DNA of 64,000 nt from Chitinophaga sp. CF418 (GTDB lineage: Bacteria; Bacteroidota; Bacteroidia; Chitinophagales; Chitinophagaceae). Position numbers and translations under genes: made by a program. Below, piece after piece: positions 15,396 through 24,744 of the stretch. Every line of letters starts with the position of its first letter. Positions within the stretch are counted from its first letter, which is position 1. The DNA is taken from the NCBI RefSeq assembly GCF_900142925.1, contig NZ_FRCN01000006.1:124001-188000 (forward strand), in the 5' to 3' direction. A model generated the notes under the pieces. The model was given only the letters and a program-made list of their open reading frames with translations, was not told where the DNA came from and did no database searches.

Positions 15396-17177
15396 ATGAA
15401 ATTCAGAACTTTAGCAATAATTGCCGCTGCGTTGGGAATTACTATCTGGATAGCCTGCAGCGGGCCGGATCATCCGCAGGATCTGGATAAAAGTATACAC
15501 CAGTGGCTGACTTTAAAGATGGATTCCCTGGAAACAGGAGCAGCGCAGTTATTATCGCTCGTGGAAGAACACGCAGCCGGGCCTGAGCTGCAACAGGCAT
15601 TTAAAGTGTGCAGGCAAAGGTATAAGCAGATGGAATGGTTTAGTGAATACTATGCGCCTGCCACTTCCCGTCAGCTGAATGGGCCGCCATTACCTGAGAT
15701 TGAGATAGAGGAGCATAAAAAAGCAGAACCGGCAGGATTACAGGTGATGGAGGAATTACTATTCCCATATGATAGCAGCGCCGTCAGCGCCCTCTTGAGG
15801 GAAGTAAAGGTCTTCAGGTCTGATCTGATACCTTTGCGGCATACTATTGAAAATACTCACTTTGATACGGCCCATATTTTTGATGCCTGTAAACTGGAAA
15901 TATTCAGGATAGAAACACTGGGCATCAGTGGCTTTGATACGCCTTTATCCGGCTGGGGCATTACGGAAGCCGGTATTACGCTGAATGCAGTGAAACAAGT
16001 AATACAACTCGCGGGCGCACCCGATGCATTGTTACACCTTTTTGACACCGTCATTGCTGCAAGCAAACAGCCTGCGTCTGTCGGCATGTTTGATTACGCA
16101 ACATATATGGCAGTTTACCTGGACCCACTGGCGGCCGCTATGACGGACTGGTTCTTCAGCGAAGGGCTAACGCCGTTAAAGTATCCCGGCGCGTTGAACA
16201 CTCATGCCCGCACAATGTTTGACAGTACGTCTTTCAACATCAGTTATTTTGTGCATGCTGCGGATGCTTTCCCTACACCGGAGAAGGTTGCCCTGGGCAA
16301 AATGCTTTTCTATGACACCCGGCTGGCGGGTAATCAGCAGCGGAGCTGCAACAGCTGTCACCAGCAGGACAAGGCATTTACAGACGGGATGCCGAAGAAT
16401 GTTTCGCTGAGCGGTACGGCTACCATCCTGCGTAACACGCCAACCTTACTATATGCCGGCCTGCAACAGGCACAGTTCTATGACATGCGTGCCCCTACGC
16501 TGGAGAACCAGGTATTGGACGTATTGCACAACGAAGCGGAAATGCATTCCTCTGCGGACGCAGTCGTAAAATGGCTGAACCGGGAGCCGGTGATAAAAGC
16601 ACAGTTTAAAGCCGCTTTTCCGGACATGGAAGATACGATCAGGCCCAGGTACCTGATGCAGGCAATTGCGGCTTATATCCGCCAATTACACCCTTTCCGC
16701 TCAAGATTCGACCGGTATATGAAAGGTGAGCTAAACGCCATCAATGAACAGGAGAAGAAAGGCTTCAACCTGTTTATGGGGAAGGCGCGTTGCGCCACCT
16801 GTCACTTCCTGCCATTGTTCAACGGTACGGCAGCGCCGGTCTTTGCCACAACAGAGTCTGAAGTGCTGGGCGTACTACGCGCACCGGGAGTACCTGAACT
16901 GGACCCAGATGAGGGACGATATACGCACACAAAGATGGAGGAACTGAAATATGCCTTTAAGACCCCTACATTGCGCAATATCGCATTGACGGCGCCCTAT
17001 ATGCATAACGGGACTTTTCGGACACTGGAAGAGGTAATGGAGTTTTATAATAAAGGAGGGGCTGCGGGTTACGGAATTACACTACCGGGGCAAACGCTTT
17101 CTGCCGACCCGTTGCAGTTGTCGGAGGAAGAGAAGCGGGACATCATAGCCTTCATGAGAGTGCTTACGGATAATTGA
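15396..17177 (+). CDS. Diheme cytochrome c peroxidase (MauG/CcpA type) with N-terminal helical extension
   Basis: A 593-residue predicted lipoprotein (ITIWIAC, Cys 21). Residues about 25-270 are helical, with an imelysin-like look (EEHKKAEPAGLQVMEELLF). Residues about 290-590 form the diheme peroxidase module: LGKMLFYDTRLAGN, first heme site CNSCH near 318, LRNTPTLLYAG, second heme site CATCH near 466, FKTPTLRNIALTAPYMHNG and DIIAFMRVL. The module reduces hydrogen peroxide or carries out MauG-like oxidations using electrons from small cytochromes, outside the cytoplasmic membrane. Classic CcpA enzymes are about 320-350 residues, so the N-terminal half is an addition; this two-part form recurs in Bacteroidota. 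It follows the PhoX-like gene, with a hairpin between them. Confidence 0.88.
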   Translation: MKFRTLAIIAAALGITIWIACSGPDHPQDLDKSIHQWLTLKMDSLETGAAQLLSLVEEHAAGPELQQAFKVCRQRYKQMEWFSEYYAPATSRQLNGPPLPEIEIEEHKKAEPAGLQVMEELLFPYDSSAVSALLREVKVFRSDLIPLRHTIENTHFDTAHIFDACKLEIFRIETLGISGFDTPLSGWGITEAGITLNAVKQVIQLAGAPDALLHLFDTVIAASKQPASVGMFDYATYMAVYLDPLAAAMTDWFFSEGLTPLKYPGALNTHARTMFDSTSFNISYFVHAADAFPTPEKVALGKMLFYDTRLAGNQQRSCNSCHQQDKAFTDGMPKNVSLSGTATILRNTPTLLYAGLQQAQFYDMRAPTLENQVLDVLHNEAEMHSSADAVVKWLNREPVIKAQFKAAFPDMEDTIRPRYLMQAIAAYIRQLHPFRSRFDRYMKGELNAINEQEKKGFNLFMGKARCATCHFLPLFNGTAAPVFATTESEVLGVLRAPGVPELDPDEGRYTHTKMEELKYAFKTPTLRNIALTAPYMHNGTFRTLEEVMEFYNKGGAAGYGITLPGQTLSADPLQLSEEEKRDIIAFMRVLTDN

Positions 17178-17221
17178 TGTTCGTGCAGGCAGTAACCGCT
17201 ATTCGCTTTTAGGATATAAAC

Positions 17222-17290
17222 GGGATCATTCGCGGCAATCGGCTCCGTCAGGTGCCGTGTGTTTGTAGCGCGGGGTGCAACCCCGGGAAA
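17222..17290 (+). repeat. Dispersed intergenic repeat, copy 1
   Basis: GGGATCATTCGCGGCA, then GGCTCCGT, then GTGTTTGTAGCGCGGGGTGC followed by AACCCCGGG. The same order of words appears as the reverse complement at 27420-27488. It marks a REP-like family that lies between genes. Confidence 0.7.
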
Positions 17291-17430
17291 CGGAAATGCG
17301 GTGTTTTTAATCCAGGTTTCAACCCCCGGGGAACGGAAATGCGGTGTTTTTAATCCAGGTTTCAACCCCGGGGAACGGAAATGCGGTGTTTTTAATCCAG
17401 GTTTCAACCCCCGGCAACCGAAATGCGGTG
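17278..17430. repeat. 42/43-bp tandem repeat, 3.6 units
   Basis: Units start at 17278, 17320, 17363 and 17405 with CAACCCC and contain GGAAATGCGGTGTTTTTAAT. Neighbouring units differ at only a few bases. A frame through it encodes the low-complexity FNPGERKCGV repeat, which is not treated as a gene. It begins inside the end of the dispersed repeat. Confidence 0.85.
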
Positions 17431-17441
17431 CAAATGATATG

Positions 17442-17468
17442 AAAAAAAAGAGCCCTGAGAACAGGGCT
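17442..17468 (-). terminator. Intrinsic terminator of the kinase-regulator operon
   Basis: On the minus strand AGCCCTG and CAGGGCT form a perfect 7-bp stem with a four-base loop, followed by C and eight T residues. It lies 200 bases beyond the stop codon of the response regulator gene. Confidence 0.85.
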
Positions 17469-17667
17469 ACACCAGATAAATTAACGTAAACAGATCATTT
17501 GAATTTAGTTTATCTCTAGCAGGATGTAATTTTAAGGTTTAAATTCTTTGTTCTTTGAACAGGCCTCATCGCCTTTTCTATAGCAAATGTAGACCATCTT
17601 CACATGTTAGAAAATCACCTAAATCGGGGAGACCAATAACTCTAAGTGGGGAGTTGGCAAGGCTGTA

Positions 17668-18315
17668 TCATACAATACGTTGATTGATTGCAAGCGCAAC
17701 GGCCTCTGTAAGTGAAGCCACGTGCAGCTTTTCATAAATTTTTTTCACATGACTACGTACTGTCTCGTAGCTGATGTTAAGTTCACTGGCAATCATTTTG
17801 TAACTCAGTCCGTTAACGATACAGGTCAATACCTCTTTTTCTCTCGCAGTCAGGTTATAGCTGTCATTGTTCGGCTCCGGTTTCTGTACTACGCTTTTCT
17901 GAAGCAGGTTCAATACTCTGCGCGCTATCGAAGGACTCATAGGCGAGCCGCCTGTCTGCAGTTCCTGGATAGCGTCCAGCAGTCGTGTGTTAAGATGGTT
18001 TTTCAAGATGTAACCGGATGCGCCGGCACAAATGGAATCAAAGACCCTGTCATCATCCTCAAATACCGTCTGTATGAGGATCTGTACATGTGGCACTTCC
18101 TTGCAGAGCAGTTTGATGGCTTCAATACCGCTCATTTCCGGCATTTCAATGTCCATTAGTACGATGTCCGGGTTACAATTCAATACATCATTCACACAAT
18201 TACGGGCGTCACTGAATACGCCCACTACTTCAATTGAAGGGGCCGTGTTTAGCAATAACGTGATGCTGTTACGGATGTTTTTGTTGTCGTCAAAGATGGC
18301 AACGCGTATACTCAT
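17668..18315 (-). CDS. NarL/LuxR-type response regulator
   Basis: A 215-residue two-domain regulator. The receiver domain (1-120) has the acidic pair FDDN near 9-10, the phosphoacceptor Asp in IVLMDIEMPEMSG, and the Lys in YILKNH. The C-terminal LuxR-type helix-turn-helix (about 150-215) starts LTAREKEVLTCI and includes SYETVRSHVKKIYEKLHV. It lies 23 bases downstream of the large sensor kinase gene, on the same strand, so the pair is one operon and one phosphorelay. Targets are unknown; it probably binds DNA as a phosphorylated dimer. Confidence 0.93.
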   Translation of the reverse strand: MSIRVAIFDDNKNIRNSITLLLNTAPSIEVVGVFSDARNCVNDVLNCNPDIVLMDIEMPEMSGIEAIKLLCKEVPHVQILIQTVFEDDDRVFDSICAGASGYILKNHLNTRLLDAIQELQTGGSPMSPSIARRVLNLLQKSVVQKPEPNNDSYNLTAREKEVLTCIVNGLSYKMIASELNISYETVRSHVKKIYEKLHVASLTEAVALAINQRIV

Positions 18316-18338
18316 GGTTTGTCGTTTTTTGTTGCTTG

Positions 18339-21300
18339 TCAGGCAACGGGAAAGCTTAGTTTTAAATATGTCCCTTGGTGTGGTTTACTTTCTATCCCCA
18401 GGTCGGCCTTCATTTCACTGGCCCTGTGCCTGATGTTGTTGAGCCCATTACCAGACAGGGTCCTGACGGAAGGATCCTGCACTGCCTGATGATCAAATCC
18501 TATACCATCGTCCTGGATGTTAAGCTCCAGCATGTTCCGGCGGTAGCTTATGTTCACCCTGATAATACTGCATGCTGCATGTTTTAAGGCATTGTTCACT
18601 GCTTCCTTGAAAATGAGATAGAAGTTCTTCCGTTGATGCATGGCAAGGTTCAGGGTCTCAATCTTCTGATCGCAGTCGAATACGAAATGGATCTTTTTTG
18701 CGGTACATAAGGGTTTCGCATAAGATTCCATCCGCTTCACAATACTACTGACGTGATCATTTTTCGGATTGATCGCCCACACAATGTCAGACATCTCGGA
18801 GATCATTTCATTGGCCGTTGTACCAATGGTGGTTAACAATTCTTTTAATTGTTCACTTTTTTGCTGTTCATTGTATATTCTGGCTACCTCACTGTAAACG
18901 GAAATACCGCTCAGTGTCGATCCCACGCTGTCATGCAGGTCCTGTGCAATACGATTCCTGATCTCCTGCCGTTTCAGCAACTCATTGATACGGTAGCGGT
19001 AGATCAGGTAAATAGTACCGGCTATCAGTCCTGTACACAACAGGTAGAACCACCATCTCGTCCAGAAAGGAGGAATGATGGTAATATGCAGGGCTGTAAC
19101 CTTATTGCCGAATACGCCTCTCCAGTTGCTGGCCTTTACCATGAACGTATAGTCTCCGCCTTTCAGGTTGGAATAGGAGGCAAAGTTGCGCTTGCCAACG
19201 CTGTTCCACGTTTTATCCACCCCGCTGAGCATGTAGGAGTACTGTAGGTTGTCCCCGCTGAATTCGGGCGCGGAAAACTCTATAGAAAAATAGTTCTTGG
19301 TATAATCCAGTGCAACGGCCGGCTCTTGCAGTAAATCGCTGTGCGAGTCATTGAAGATCTTAAAGTCCGTCAGGTATACCGGTGGCTCAGTGTTGATCCT
19401 GGCTATATCACGCGGATGGAATGACAGGTAATAGTTGGTACCGCCCACATAGATATTACCATCCTTATCCTTATACATATAACCTTTCACGCCACCATTC
19501 TTCTGGAGGGTAGGCAGGTCATAACAGCTGTAGATCCTGACGCCGGGATCATACTTGTGTATGTGACCATTACAGACCATCCATACATTGCCTTTATCAT
19601 CTGTCTGCATACCTTCTGTCAGGTTGCTCGATTCCGCGATATGCTGCACTTTCTGTGTATGCGCATTCAGGTAATTCAATCCTCTGCCGTAGGTACTGAT
19701 CCAAACGTGGCCCTGCATTCCTTCCTGGATATCATACACGTCTTCATTGCTCATATCTGTCAGGTACTTTACCTGTAAGCCCTCTTTCTGTGGCCAGTCG
19801 CCCAACCCATGCCTGGCAGTGGCCAGCCAGATATTGCCACTCGTACCCTTGGACATTTTTCTCACGAGATTATCCTTCAGGTTGAACCGTTTCAGTATAG
19901 CCCTTGTGGAATCGCTGCGGGTCACCCAGATTCCGTCTTTAAAATCATAATAGCTGAGGTAATGCCCATATGGCGATACGATCAGCACTGGGCGTGTACC
20001 CATAGCCATCGTATCTTTCACAATAGACACGATCCTGGACGCGATGAGCTTCTTCATCACCGGATCGTTCTCCGTACCGGGAAGGGTGATCAGCGTACCT
20101 TTCAGCGTATCATATATAAAGAGGGTATAGTCGGTGCCTATATAAAAAGTACCATCACTGTCTGCAAAGAACTTGGTGACCGCCAGCTGCTGTCCTTTAT
20201 AGGTCAGCGTGCGGTGCTCGAATGACTGTTTACCGGGAGCCTGGATAAAAATGCCATCATTGGTGCCCATCCATAAGCGGCCGCCCGCATCTTTGTAAAA
20301 GTCAAAGATGTTGATATCCTTTCCAGTCTGTGGCAGGAAGGTCTGTTTAAACGGATAATACAAAGGATTGTGAAAACTGATACCGTTGTCGGTACCTACC
20401 CAGATGATACCGGTTCTGTCAATATAGACGGCGTTAACATGATTATCCACTATAGACCCATCTACATAAGGATGATGTTTGTAGTGATAGAAATGATGCT
20501 GTTCCCTATCGTACACAATCACCCCGGAATCTCTGCCTGCCATCCACAGACGGTGCGCTTTGTCTTCTGCGAAGCCATTGATCTCGTCATCCGGAAAGGA
20601 GTTCTTCCCCGGTATACCCCGGAACGTTTCTTCTGTTTTCTTAATATGATCGTAATGGTAGAGTGTTTTGTCCCAGGCTCCGTACCACATGTCCTTTTTG
20701 TAATCAAGGAACAGGGCGGTAACCGAGACATGTGGAAGCCGTGCGTACAGATCATCATATCTTTTATCGCCGGTGAACTGCAGTGTGCGGGTGTTGACCT
20801 TGAGTATGCCCCCGCCGCTTCTGCCCACCCATAGCGTATCTTTGGCGTCCATACTCAGTGACAGGATGGAAGTGGTGCCCGTCCTCACCGGGTGAGAGAA
20901 CTCTCCCGTCTTCTTGTTGAATCTCCTGGTGCGATAATTACCCGTTCCCACCCAGAGATAGCCTTTATCATCATCCGCTATGACATTGATATGGTTTTCC
21001 GGAATACCATTTTCATTGCCTGCAACGTACCGGAATTGCCTGAACTGCTTTGAGGGTGGAAGACGGTAATCGTAAGCGCTTAATCCTCCGTCTTCAGTAG
21101 CAATCCAGATAATGCCGTCTTCATCTTCCAGAAGATCGCTGATAATATTGCCGGATATGCAGGTTGTATCACCAGGTGTTCTTCTGAAGACGGTAAAATA
21201 CTTACCGTCATAACGATTTAGACCATCCTCTGTACCAAACCATATAAATCCCCGCTTGTCCTGTAATATACAGTTGACTTTATTGTGGGAAAGCCCGTTC

Positions 21301-21398
21301 TCAGTCCTTAATGTATTGAAATAAGGTGTCTGTTGTTGTGCTATAATGGTCTGGGTTAACATGATTATCGTTACCAATAAAAGGTAAGTTTTTCTCAT
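18339..21398 (-). CDS. Two-component-regulator-propeller sensor histidine kinase
   Basis: A 1019-residue inner-membrane sensor. A signal sequence (1-20) is followed by a long periplasmic region of two-component-regulator-propeller blades with repeated GFIWFGTEDGLNRYD-type motifs, a Y_Y_Y domain near 690-755, one transmembrane helix (WWFYLLCTGLIAGTIYLIY, about 765-785), then the HisKA_3 dimerisation helix with the phosphorylated His in AQDLHDSVGST, and an HATPase domain with N box EAVNNALKHA, DDGIGF and GNGLNNI. Unlike the hybrid forms common in Bacteroidota it has no fused receiver or AraC domain; the partner is the LuxR-type regulator directly downstream. The family usually senses glycans, but no PUL genes adjoin it, so the signal is open. 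Confidence 0.93.
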   Translation of the reverse strand: MRKTYLLLVTIIMLTQTIIAQQQTPYFNTLRTENGLSHNKVNCILQDKRGFIWFGTEDGLNRYDGKYFTVFRRTPGDTTCISGNIISDLLEDEDGIIWIATEDGGLSAYDYRLPPSKQFRQFRYVAGNENGIPENHINVIADDDKGYLWVGTGNYRTRRFNKKTGEFSHPVRTGTTSILSLSMDAKDTLWVGRSGGGILKVNTRTLQFTGDKRYDDLYARLPHVSVTALFLDYKKDMWYGAWDKTLYHYDHIKKTEETFRGIPGKNSFPDDEINGFAEDKAHRLWMAGRDSGVIVYDREQHHFYHYKHHPYVDGSIVDNHVNAVYIDRTGIIWVGTDNGISFHNPLYYPFKQTFLPQTGKDINIFDFYKDAGGRLWMGTNDGIFIQAPGKQSFEHRTLTYKGQQLAVTKFFADSDGTFYIGTDYTLFIYDTLKGTLITLPGTENDPVMKKLIASRIVSIVKDTMAMGTRPVLIVSPYGHYLSYYDFKDGIWVTRSDSTRAILKRFNLKDNLVRKMSKGTSGNIWLATARHGLGDWPQKEGLQVKYLTDMSNEDVYDIQEGMQGHVWISTYGRGLNYLNAHTQKVQHIAESSNLTEGMQTDDKGNVWMVCNGHIHKYDPGVRIYSCYDLPTLQKNGGVKGYMYKDKDGNIYVGGTNYYLSFHPRDIARINTEPPVYLTDFKIFNDSHSDLLQEPAVALDYTKNYFSIEFSAPEFSGDNLQYSYMLSGVDKTWNSVGKRNFASYSNLKGGDYTFMVKASNWRGVFGNKVTALHITIIPPFWTRWWFYLLCTGLIAGTIYLIYRYRINELLKRQEIRNRIAQDLHDSVGSTLSGISVYSEVARIYNEQQKSEQLKELLTTIGTTANEMISEMSDIVWAINPKNDHVSSIVKRMESYAKPLCTAKKIHFVFDCDQKIETLNLAMHQRKNFYLIFKEAVNNALKHAACSIIRVNISYRRNMLELNIQDDGIGFDHQAVQDPSVRTLSGNGLNNIRHRASEMKADLGIESKPHQGTYLKLSFPVA

Positions 21399-21433
21399 GA
21401 TAGGTTTCTTCCTCTGCTGATTTTATTGAAAAC

Positions 21434-21441
21434 CAAAATTA
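21434..21441 (-). promoter_or_regulatory. -7 box for the kinase-regulator operon
   Basis: TAATTTTG on the minus strand matches TAnnTTTG and would start transcription about 30 bases before the kinase ATG. The -33 element is not evident. Confidence 0.35.
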
Positions 21442-21607
21442 CACGTTTAATAATATTAAATTGTAAGGATTTATTCATTTTTTATAAAAAGATCGTTAAT
21501 TTTTTATCCATGTTATAACATCGTATTGCTGTAACTGTTATCAGAAACGGATTCCAATGTTTTCTAGTTACACAGTAATGTTTAAATTGAGTATTTTTTT
21601 ACAGACA

Positions 21608-22108
21608 ATGAGTAGTATCCAGATCATTACATTACAAATGGAAGAAGCGTATCAGGTGCATTTTAATGCTTTGCGACAACGTTATTTTCCGGCTCACGCC
21701 AATTATCTGGATGCTCATATTACACTGTTCCATCATCTGCCATTGGGCGAACCCGCTATCACAGCCACTTTGCAGGATGTAAGCCAGAGAAGCCCGCTCA
21801 TACTAACTGTAGCGGGTATAGTCAATTTTGGAAAGGGCGTTGCTTACAGACTGGTATCAGATGAATTACAGATATTACATCAACAGTTACAGACCGCCTT
21901 CGATCCCTGGTTGATAAAACAGGACAGGCAACCTTTGCGTCCGCATATTACAGTACAGAACAAAGTCACTTCATTTAAGGCCCAGTATGTACACCAGACA
22001 TTGTTGCAGGACTTTGTACCTTTTGAGATCAGGGCTACGGGATTGCAAACATGGCGTTACCTGCACGGTCCATGGAAAGAGCTAACAGTGTTTCCTTTTC
22101 ATCAATAA
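21608..22108 (+). CDS. 2'-5' RNA ligase-family (2H phosphoesterase) protein
   Basis: A 166-residue cytosolic protein with the two His-x-Thr/Ser motifs of the 2H phosphoesterase fold: HITLFHHLP near residue 37 and HITVQNKV near 123. Such proteins cleave or ligate 2'-5' or cyclic phosphodiesters in RNA or nucleotides; the physiological substrate is often unknown. The frame opens at 21557, but the Met at 21608 (MSSIQIITL) gives the standard first strand, and the 17 extra residues match nothing. The gene stands alone. Confidence 0.82.
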   Translation: MSSIQIITLQMEEAYQVHFNALRQRYFPAHANYLDAHITLFHHLPLGEPAITATLQDVSQRSPLILTVAGIVNFGKGVAYRLVSDELQILHQQLQTAFDPWLIKQDRQPLRPHITVQNKVTSFKAQYVHQTLLQDFVPFEIRATGLQTWRYLHGPWKELTVFPFHQ

Positions 22109-22475
22109 GAAGATGACGCACCTTACAACAAAGTGCATCGTCTCGTAATGATAAAAAGTATATACCAGGTTAAGTAATGCTTATTTATGTAGTCCTTTTT
22201 ACGCTGGTAGGCCAACAGCTTTTCCGGATGATCTGTCTGAACAGCGTTAGCATATGTTGCATCTTTACGCAGTTGCTCAAAACAACGTGGAGGCTTGTCC
22301 GTTAAACAACAGTGGGCACTGCCGCAGTTCGGCATAGGTGAAGTCTCTTATCAGACCGGGCTTACCTGTCATTCGCCGGATATATTTATCGTGCGTCAGA
22401 CCAGGGGGAATTCTTTTGTTAAATAATTGTAAGCAGACACTTACCGTTCATCACAAACGGCTGAACTTCAAATAT
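22109..22475. other. Gene-free region with possible decayed coding remnant
   Basis: On the minus strand two short out-of-frame stretches read like protein, one about 22425 to 22275 (IPPGLTHDKYIRRMTGK) and one about 22290 to 22150 (FEQLRKDATYANAVQ), separated by a frame change and stop codons. Neither can be assigned. They may be the remains of a single small gene or chance frames. Nothing else was seen. Confidence 0.25.
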
Positions 22476-22512
22476 TAAACAGTCCGCATAAGATCCCTGT
22501 TTTACGCGGACT
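22476..22512 (-). terminator. Terminator of the small hypothetical gene
   Basis: AGTCCGC at 22481-22487 pairs with GCGGACT at 22506-22512. On the minus strand the hairpin is followed by GTTTAAT, and it begins six bases after the stop codon of the 82-residue gene. Confidence 0.65.
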
Positions 22513-22518
22513 GCTCTA

Positions 22519-22767
22519 TCAATAATAAGGATCGGGCATCGGGAGCGAATCATATTTCGCCATATAATTATCGATAGCTGTTCCGATAGCCCGGGTTTCG
22601 GTTGTTTCATTGTCAGTGCCATCTTCAAACCAGTGGTCGGCGCCTTCGTTATCCTGTTTCAACAGCAACAACAGTTTTTTGCCGGGTATTTCCACTTTGA
22701 AGAGACATTTGCCCAATGGTGTTACAGTTATTTGACTATTATTGTGGTCGATGGTGAATGCATTCAT
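22519..22767 (-). CDS. Small conserved hypothetical protein
   Basis: An 82-residue acidic protein, MNAFTIDHNN..., with alternating strands (ITVTPLGKCLFKVEIPGKKLLLLL) followed by an acidic turn (HWFEDGTDNETTETRAIG) and a C-terminal helix. It has its own terminator and sits in a gap between two well-defined genes, which supports it as real. It looks like a compact single-domain cytosolic protein of a kind seen in Chitinophagaceae, but I know no function for it. Confidence 0.65.
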   Translation of the reverse strand: MNAFTIDHNNSQITVTPLGKCLFKVEIPGKKLLLLLKQDNEGADHWFEDGTDNETTETRAIGTAIDNYMAKYDSLPMPDPYY

Positions 22768-22834
22768 ATATAATCTTTTATAGAAATCGGTACAATCATT
22801 ATGCCTGATTTCACCTACTAATCAGTGGCAACCG

Positions 22835-22842
22835 TATATTTG
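22835..22842 (+). promoter_or_regulatory. -7 box for the M1 peptidase gene
   Basis: TATATTTG matches TAnnTTTG exactly and ends 21 bases before the ATG at 22864. The -33 position lacks a clear TTG. Confidence 0.4.
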
Positions 22843-22863
22843 TCGGGTATCTAAATACTACTT

Positions 22864-24744
22864 ATGATCAGGATTGTAATCGCACTGACGCTCATGCTCG
22901 GGTGCGCGGGCGTAGTGTCTGCCCAGGAGCTTTACATGCCCCGGAATATAAAAAAGGCATATGCTAATCAGACAAGGGCAAAGAATGGTCTTCCGGGCCA
23001 GAATTACTGGCAGAATAAAGGCCGTTATGATATTCAGCTGAAGGTAAATGCACCCGCTGGCCTTGTGTATGGCCGGGAAAAGATCCGGTATATTAACAAT
23101 AGCCCTGACCCCCTGAATGAAGTCGTTATCCGCCTGATATGTAATCTGCATAAGATCAATGCCCCCCGTTCCGGATACGTCAGCAAAGACTTCCTGACAG
23201 AAGATGGCGTTACAATAGATACCCTGATCATTGGCGGCATTAACGTTCCTTTTGACAATGACATCGCAACGGTAGGTACGGTTAAATTGCCCCAGTCACT
23301 GCAGTCTAAGGACAGTCTTGACCTGGATGTCAGCTGGCATTACACCTTATCCAAACTGAGCGGAAGGGAGGGAAAGATAGATAGTACCACGTTTTTTCTT
23401 GCCTATGCGTATCCCCGCATTTCTGTGTACGATGACTATAACGGATGGGATAGGATCGAACACATGGACAGGGTAGAATTCTATAGTGATTTCAACGATT
23501 ATAACGTAGCGGTCACCGCACCGAAGAATTATGTGGTATGGGGCACTGGTGTATTGCAGAATGTAGAGGAGGTATTACAGCCGGCCATCGCGCAGCGCCT
23601 GAAAGCGTCTTATACTTCAGACCGCCTGATCCATATTGCCGGCAAAGATGAAATGAGTGGGGGCAAAGTAACCGCTCAGAAGGAGTGGAATACCTGGAAA
23701 TTCAGCGCCTCCCATATAGCAGACGTAACCTTTGGGATGAGCAATCATTACGTATGGGATGCCGCCAGTGTGGTGGTAGATAGTGCCGCCGGCCGTCGTA
23801 CCAGTGTGCAGGCCGCTTATGATGACGGCGCTGCGGACTTTCATCATTCTGTGGATTTTTCCCGCTATGCATTAGACTGGTTCTCCCGTTACTGGCCCGG
23901 AGTGGCATATCCTTTCCCTACTATGACCGCCTTCCAGGGATTTGCAGATATGGAATATCCTATGATGGTCAATGACGCAACCGTGGGCGATCAGATCGGT
24001 TTCGCACAACTGGTGCAGGACCATGAGATCGCACATACGTATTTTCCTTTTTATATGGGCATCAATGAAAGTCGTTACGCCTTTATGGATGAGGGCTGGG
24101 CCACTACCTTTGAATACCTGATCGGTGTGGCGGAGAAGGGCAAGATAGCCGCTGATAAATTTTACCGGATGTTCCGGGTGGATGCTTATATCAAAGATGC
24201 TTCCGGTGAGGAAGATCAGCCTATTATTTCCCAGTCCCACCAGGTAAGTGGTGCAGGGTATGGTAACAATTCTTACGGAAAGCCTTCCCTGGCTTATCTG
24301 GCGGTAAAAGACCTGTTGGGCGATGATCTGTTCCGTAAGTGCCTGCATGGCTATATGCACGACTGGAATGGCAAACATCCTATTCCCTGGGACTTCTTCA
24401 ACGCTTTCAATAACTACGCTGGTCAAAATCTCAACTGGTTCTGGAATAACTGGTTCTTCAGCAACAATTATATTGATCTGCAGCTGGCGGGTGTAAAGAC
24501 AAAGGGTAATAATGCTGAACTGTCGGTTGTAAATGCCGGCGGCTTTGCTATTCCCTTTGATGTGATAATCACATATGCTGATGGTACGACTAAAACTGTG
24601 CACCAGACGCCAGCCCTATGGAAGAGTGGCAGCAAACAGGTGACTGTAACGGTGCCTGTCAGCGGCAGGGTAGCTGCGGTAATGCTGGACGGTGTTTTGA
24701 ATACCGACTACACACCGGAAGATAATGAGTGGAGAGCTAATTAA
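22864..24744 (+). CDS. Secreted M1-family metallopeptidase
   Basis: A 626-residue protein with a signal peptide (cleavage near VVSAQ, residue 20). The N-terminal beta-sandwich (about 50-290) precedes the gluzincin catalytic domain with HEIAH (His 387, His 391) and the third zinc ligand Glu near 410 in FMDEGWATTFEY, the exact spacing of M1 aminopeptidases. The substrate-binding GAMEN-type motif is replaced by FADMEYPMMV, as in many Bacteroidota M1 proteins. The C-terminal part (540-626) is a small beta domain. It should trim peptides in the periplasm or outside the cell. It overlaps the convergent AraC gene by four bases at the stop codons. Confidence 0.92.
   Translation: MIRIVIALTLMLGCAGVVSAQELYMPRNIKKAYANQTRAKNGLPGQNYWQNKGRYDIQLKVNAPAGLVYGREKIRYINNSPDPLNEVVIRLICNLHKINAPRSGYVSKDFLTEDGVTIDTLIIGGINVPFDNDIATVGTVKLPQSLQSKDSLDLDVSWHYTLSKLSGREGKIDSTTFFLAYAYPRISVYDDYNGWDRIEHMDRVEFYSDFNDYNVAVTAPKNYVVWGTGVLQNVEEVLQPAIAQRLKASYTSDRLIHIAGKDEMSGGKVTAQKEWNTWKFSASHIADVTFGMSNHYVWDAASVVVDSAAGRRTSVQAAYDDGAADFHHSVDFSRYALDWFSRYWPGVAYPFPTMTAFQGFADMEYPMMVNDATVGDQIGFAQLVQDHEIAHTYFPFYMGINESRYAFMDEGWATTFEYLIGVAEKGKIAADKFYRMFRVDAYIKDASGEEDQPIISQSHQVSGAGYGNNSYGKPSLAYLAVKDLLGDDLFRKCLHGYMHDWNGKHPIPWDFFNAFNNYAGQNLNWFWNNWFFSNNYIDLQLAGVKTKGNNAELSVVNAGGFAIPFDVIITYADGTTKTVHQTPALWKSGSKQVTVTVPVSGRVAAVMLDGVLNTDYTPEDNEWRAN

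Noticed and set aside
17278..17430. Possible CRISPR array
   Set aside because: The 42/43-bp units abut directly with no unique spacers, and no cas genes are nearby.
17259..17489. 76-codon frame made of FNPGERKCGV repeats
   Set aside because: It is the product of reading through the 42/43-bp tandem DNA repeat, has no sensible start, and ends inside the terminator region.
22123..22335. 70-codon minus-strand gene
   Set aside because: No family pattern, odd Cys-rich start, and the protein-like part sits in the middle with a frame break beside it; listed only as a possible relic.
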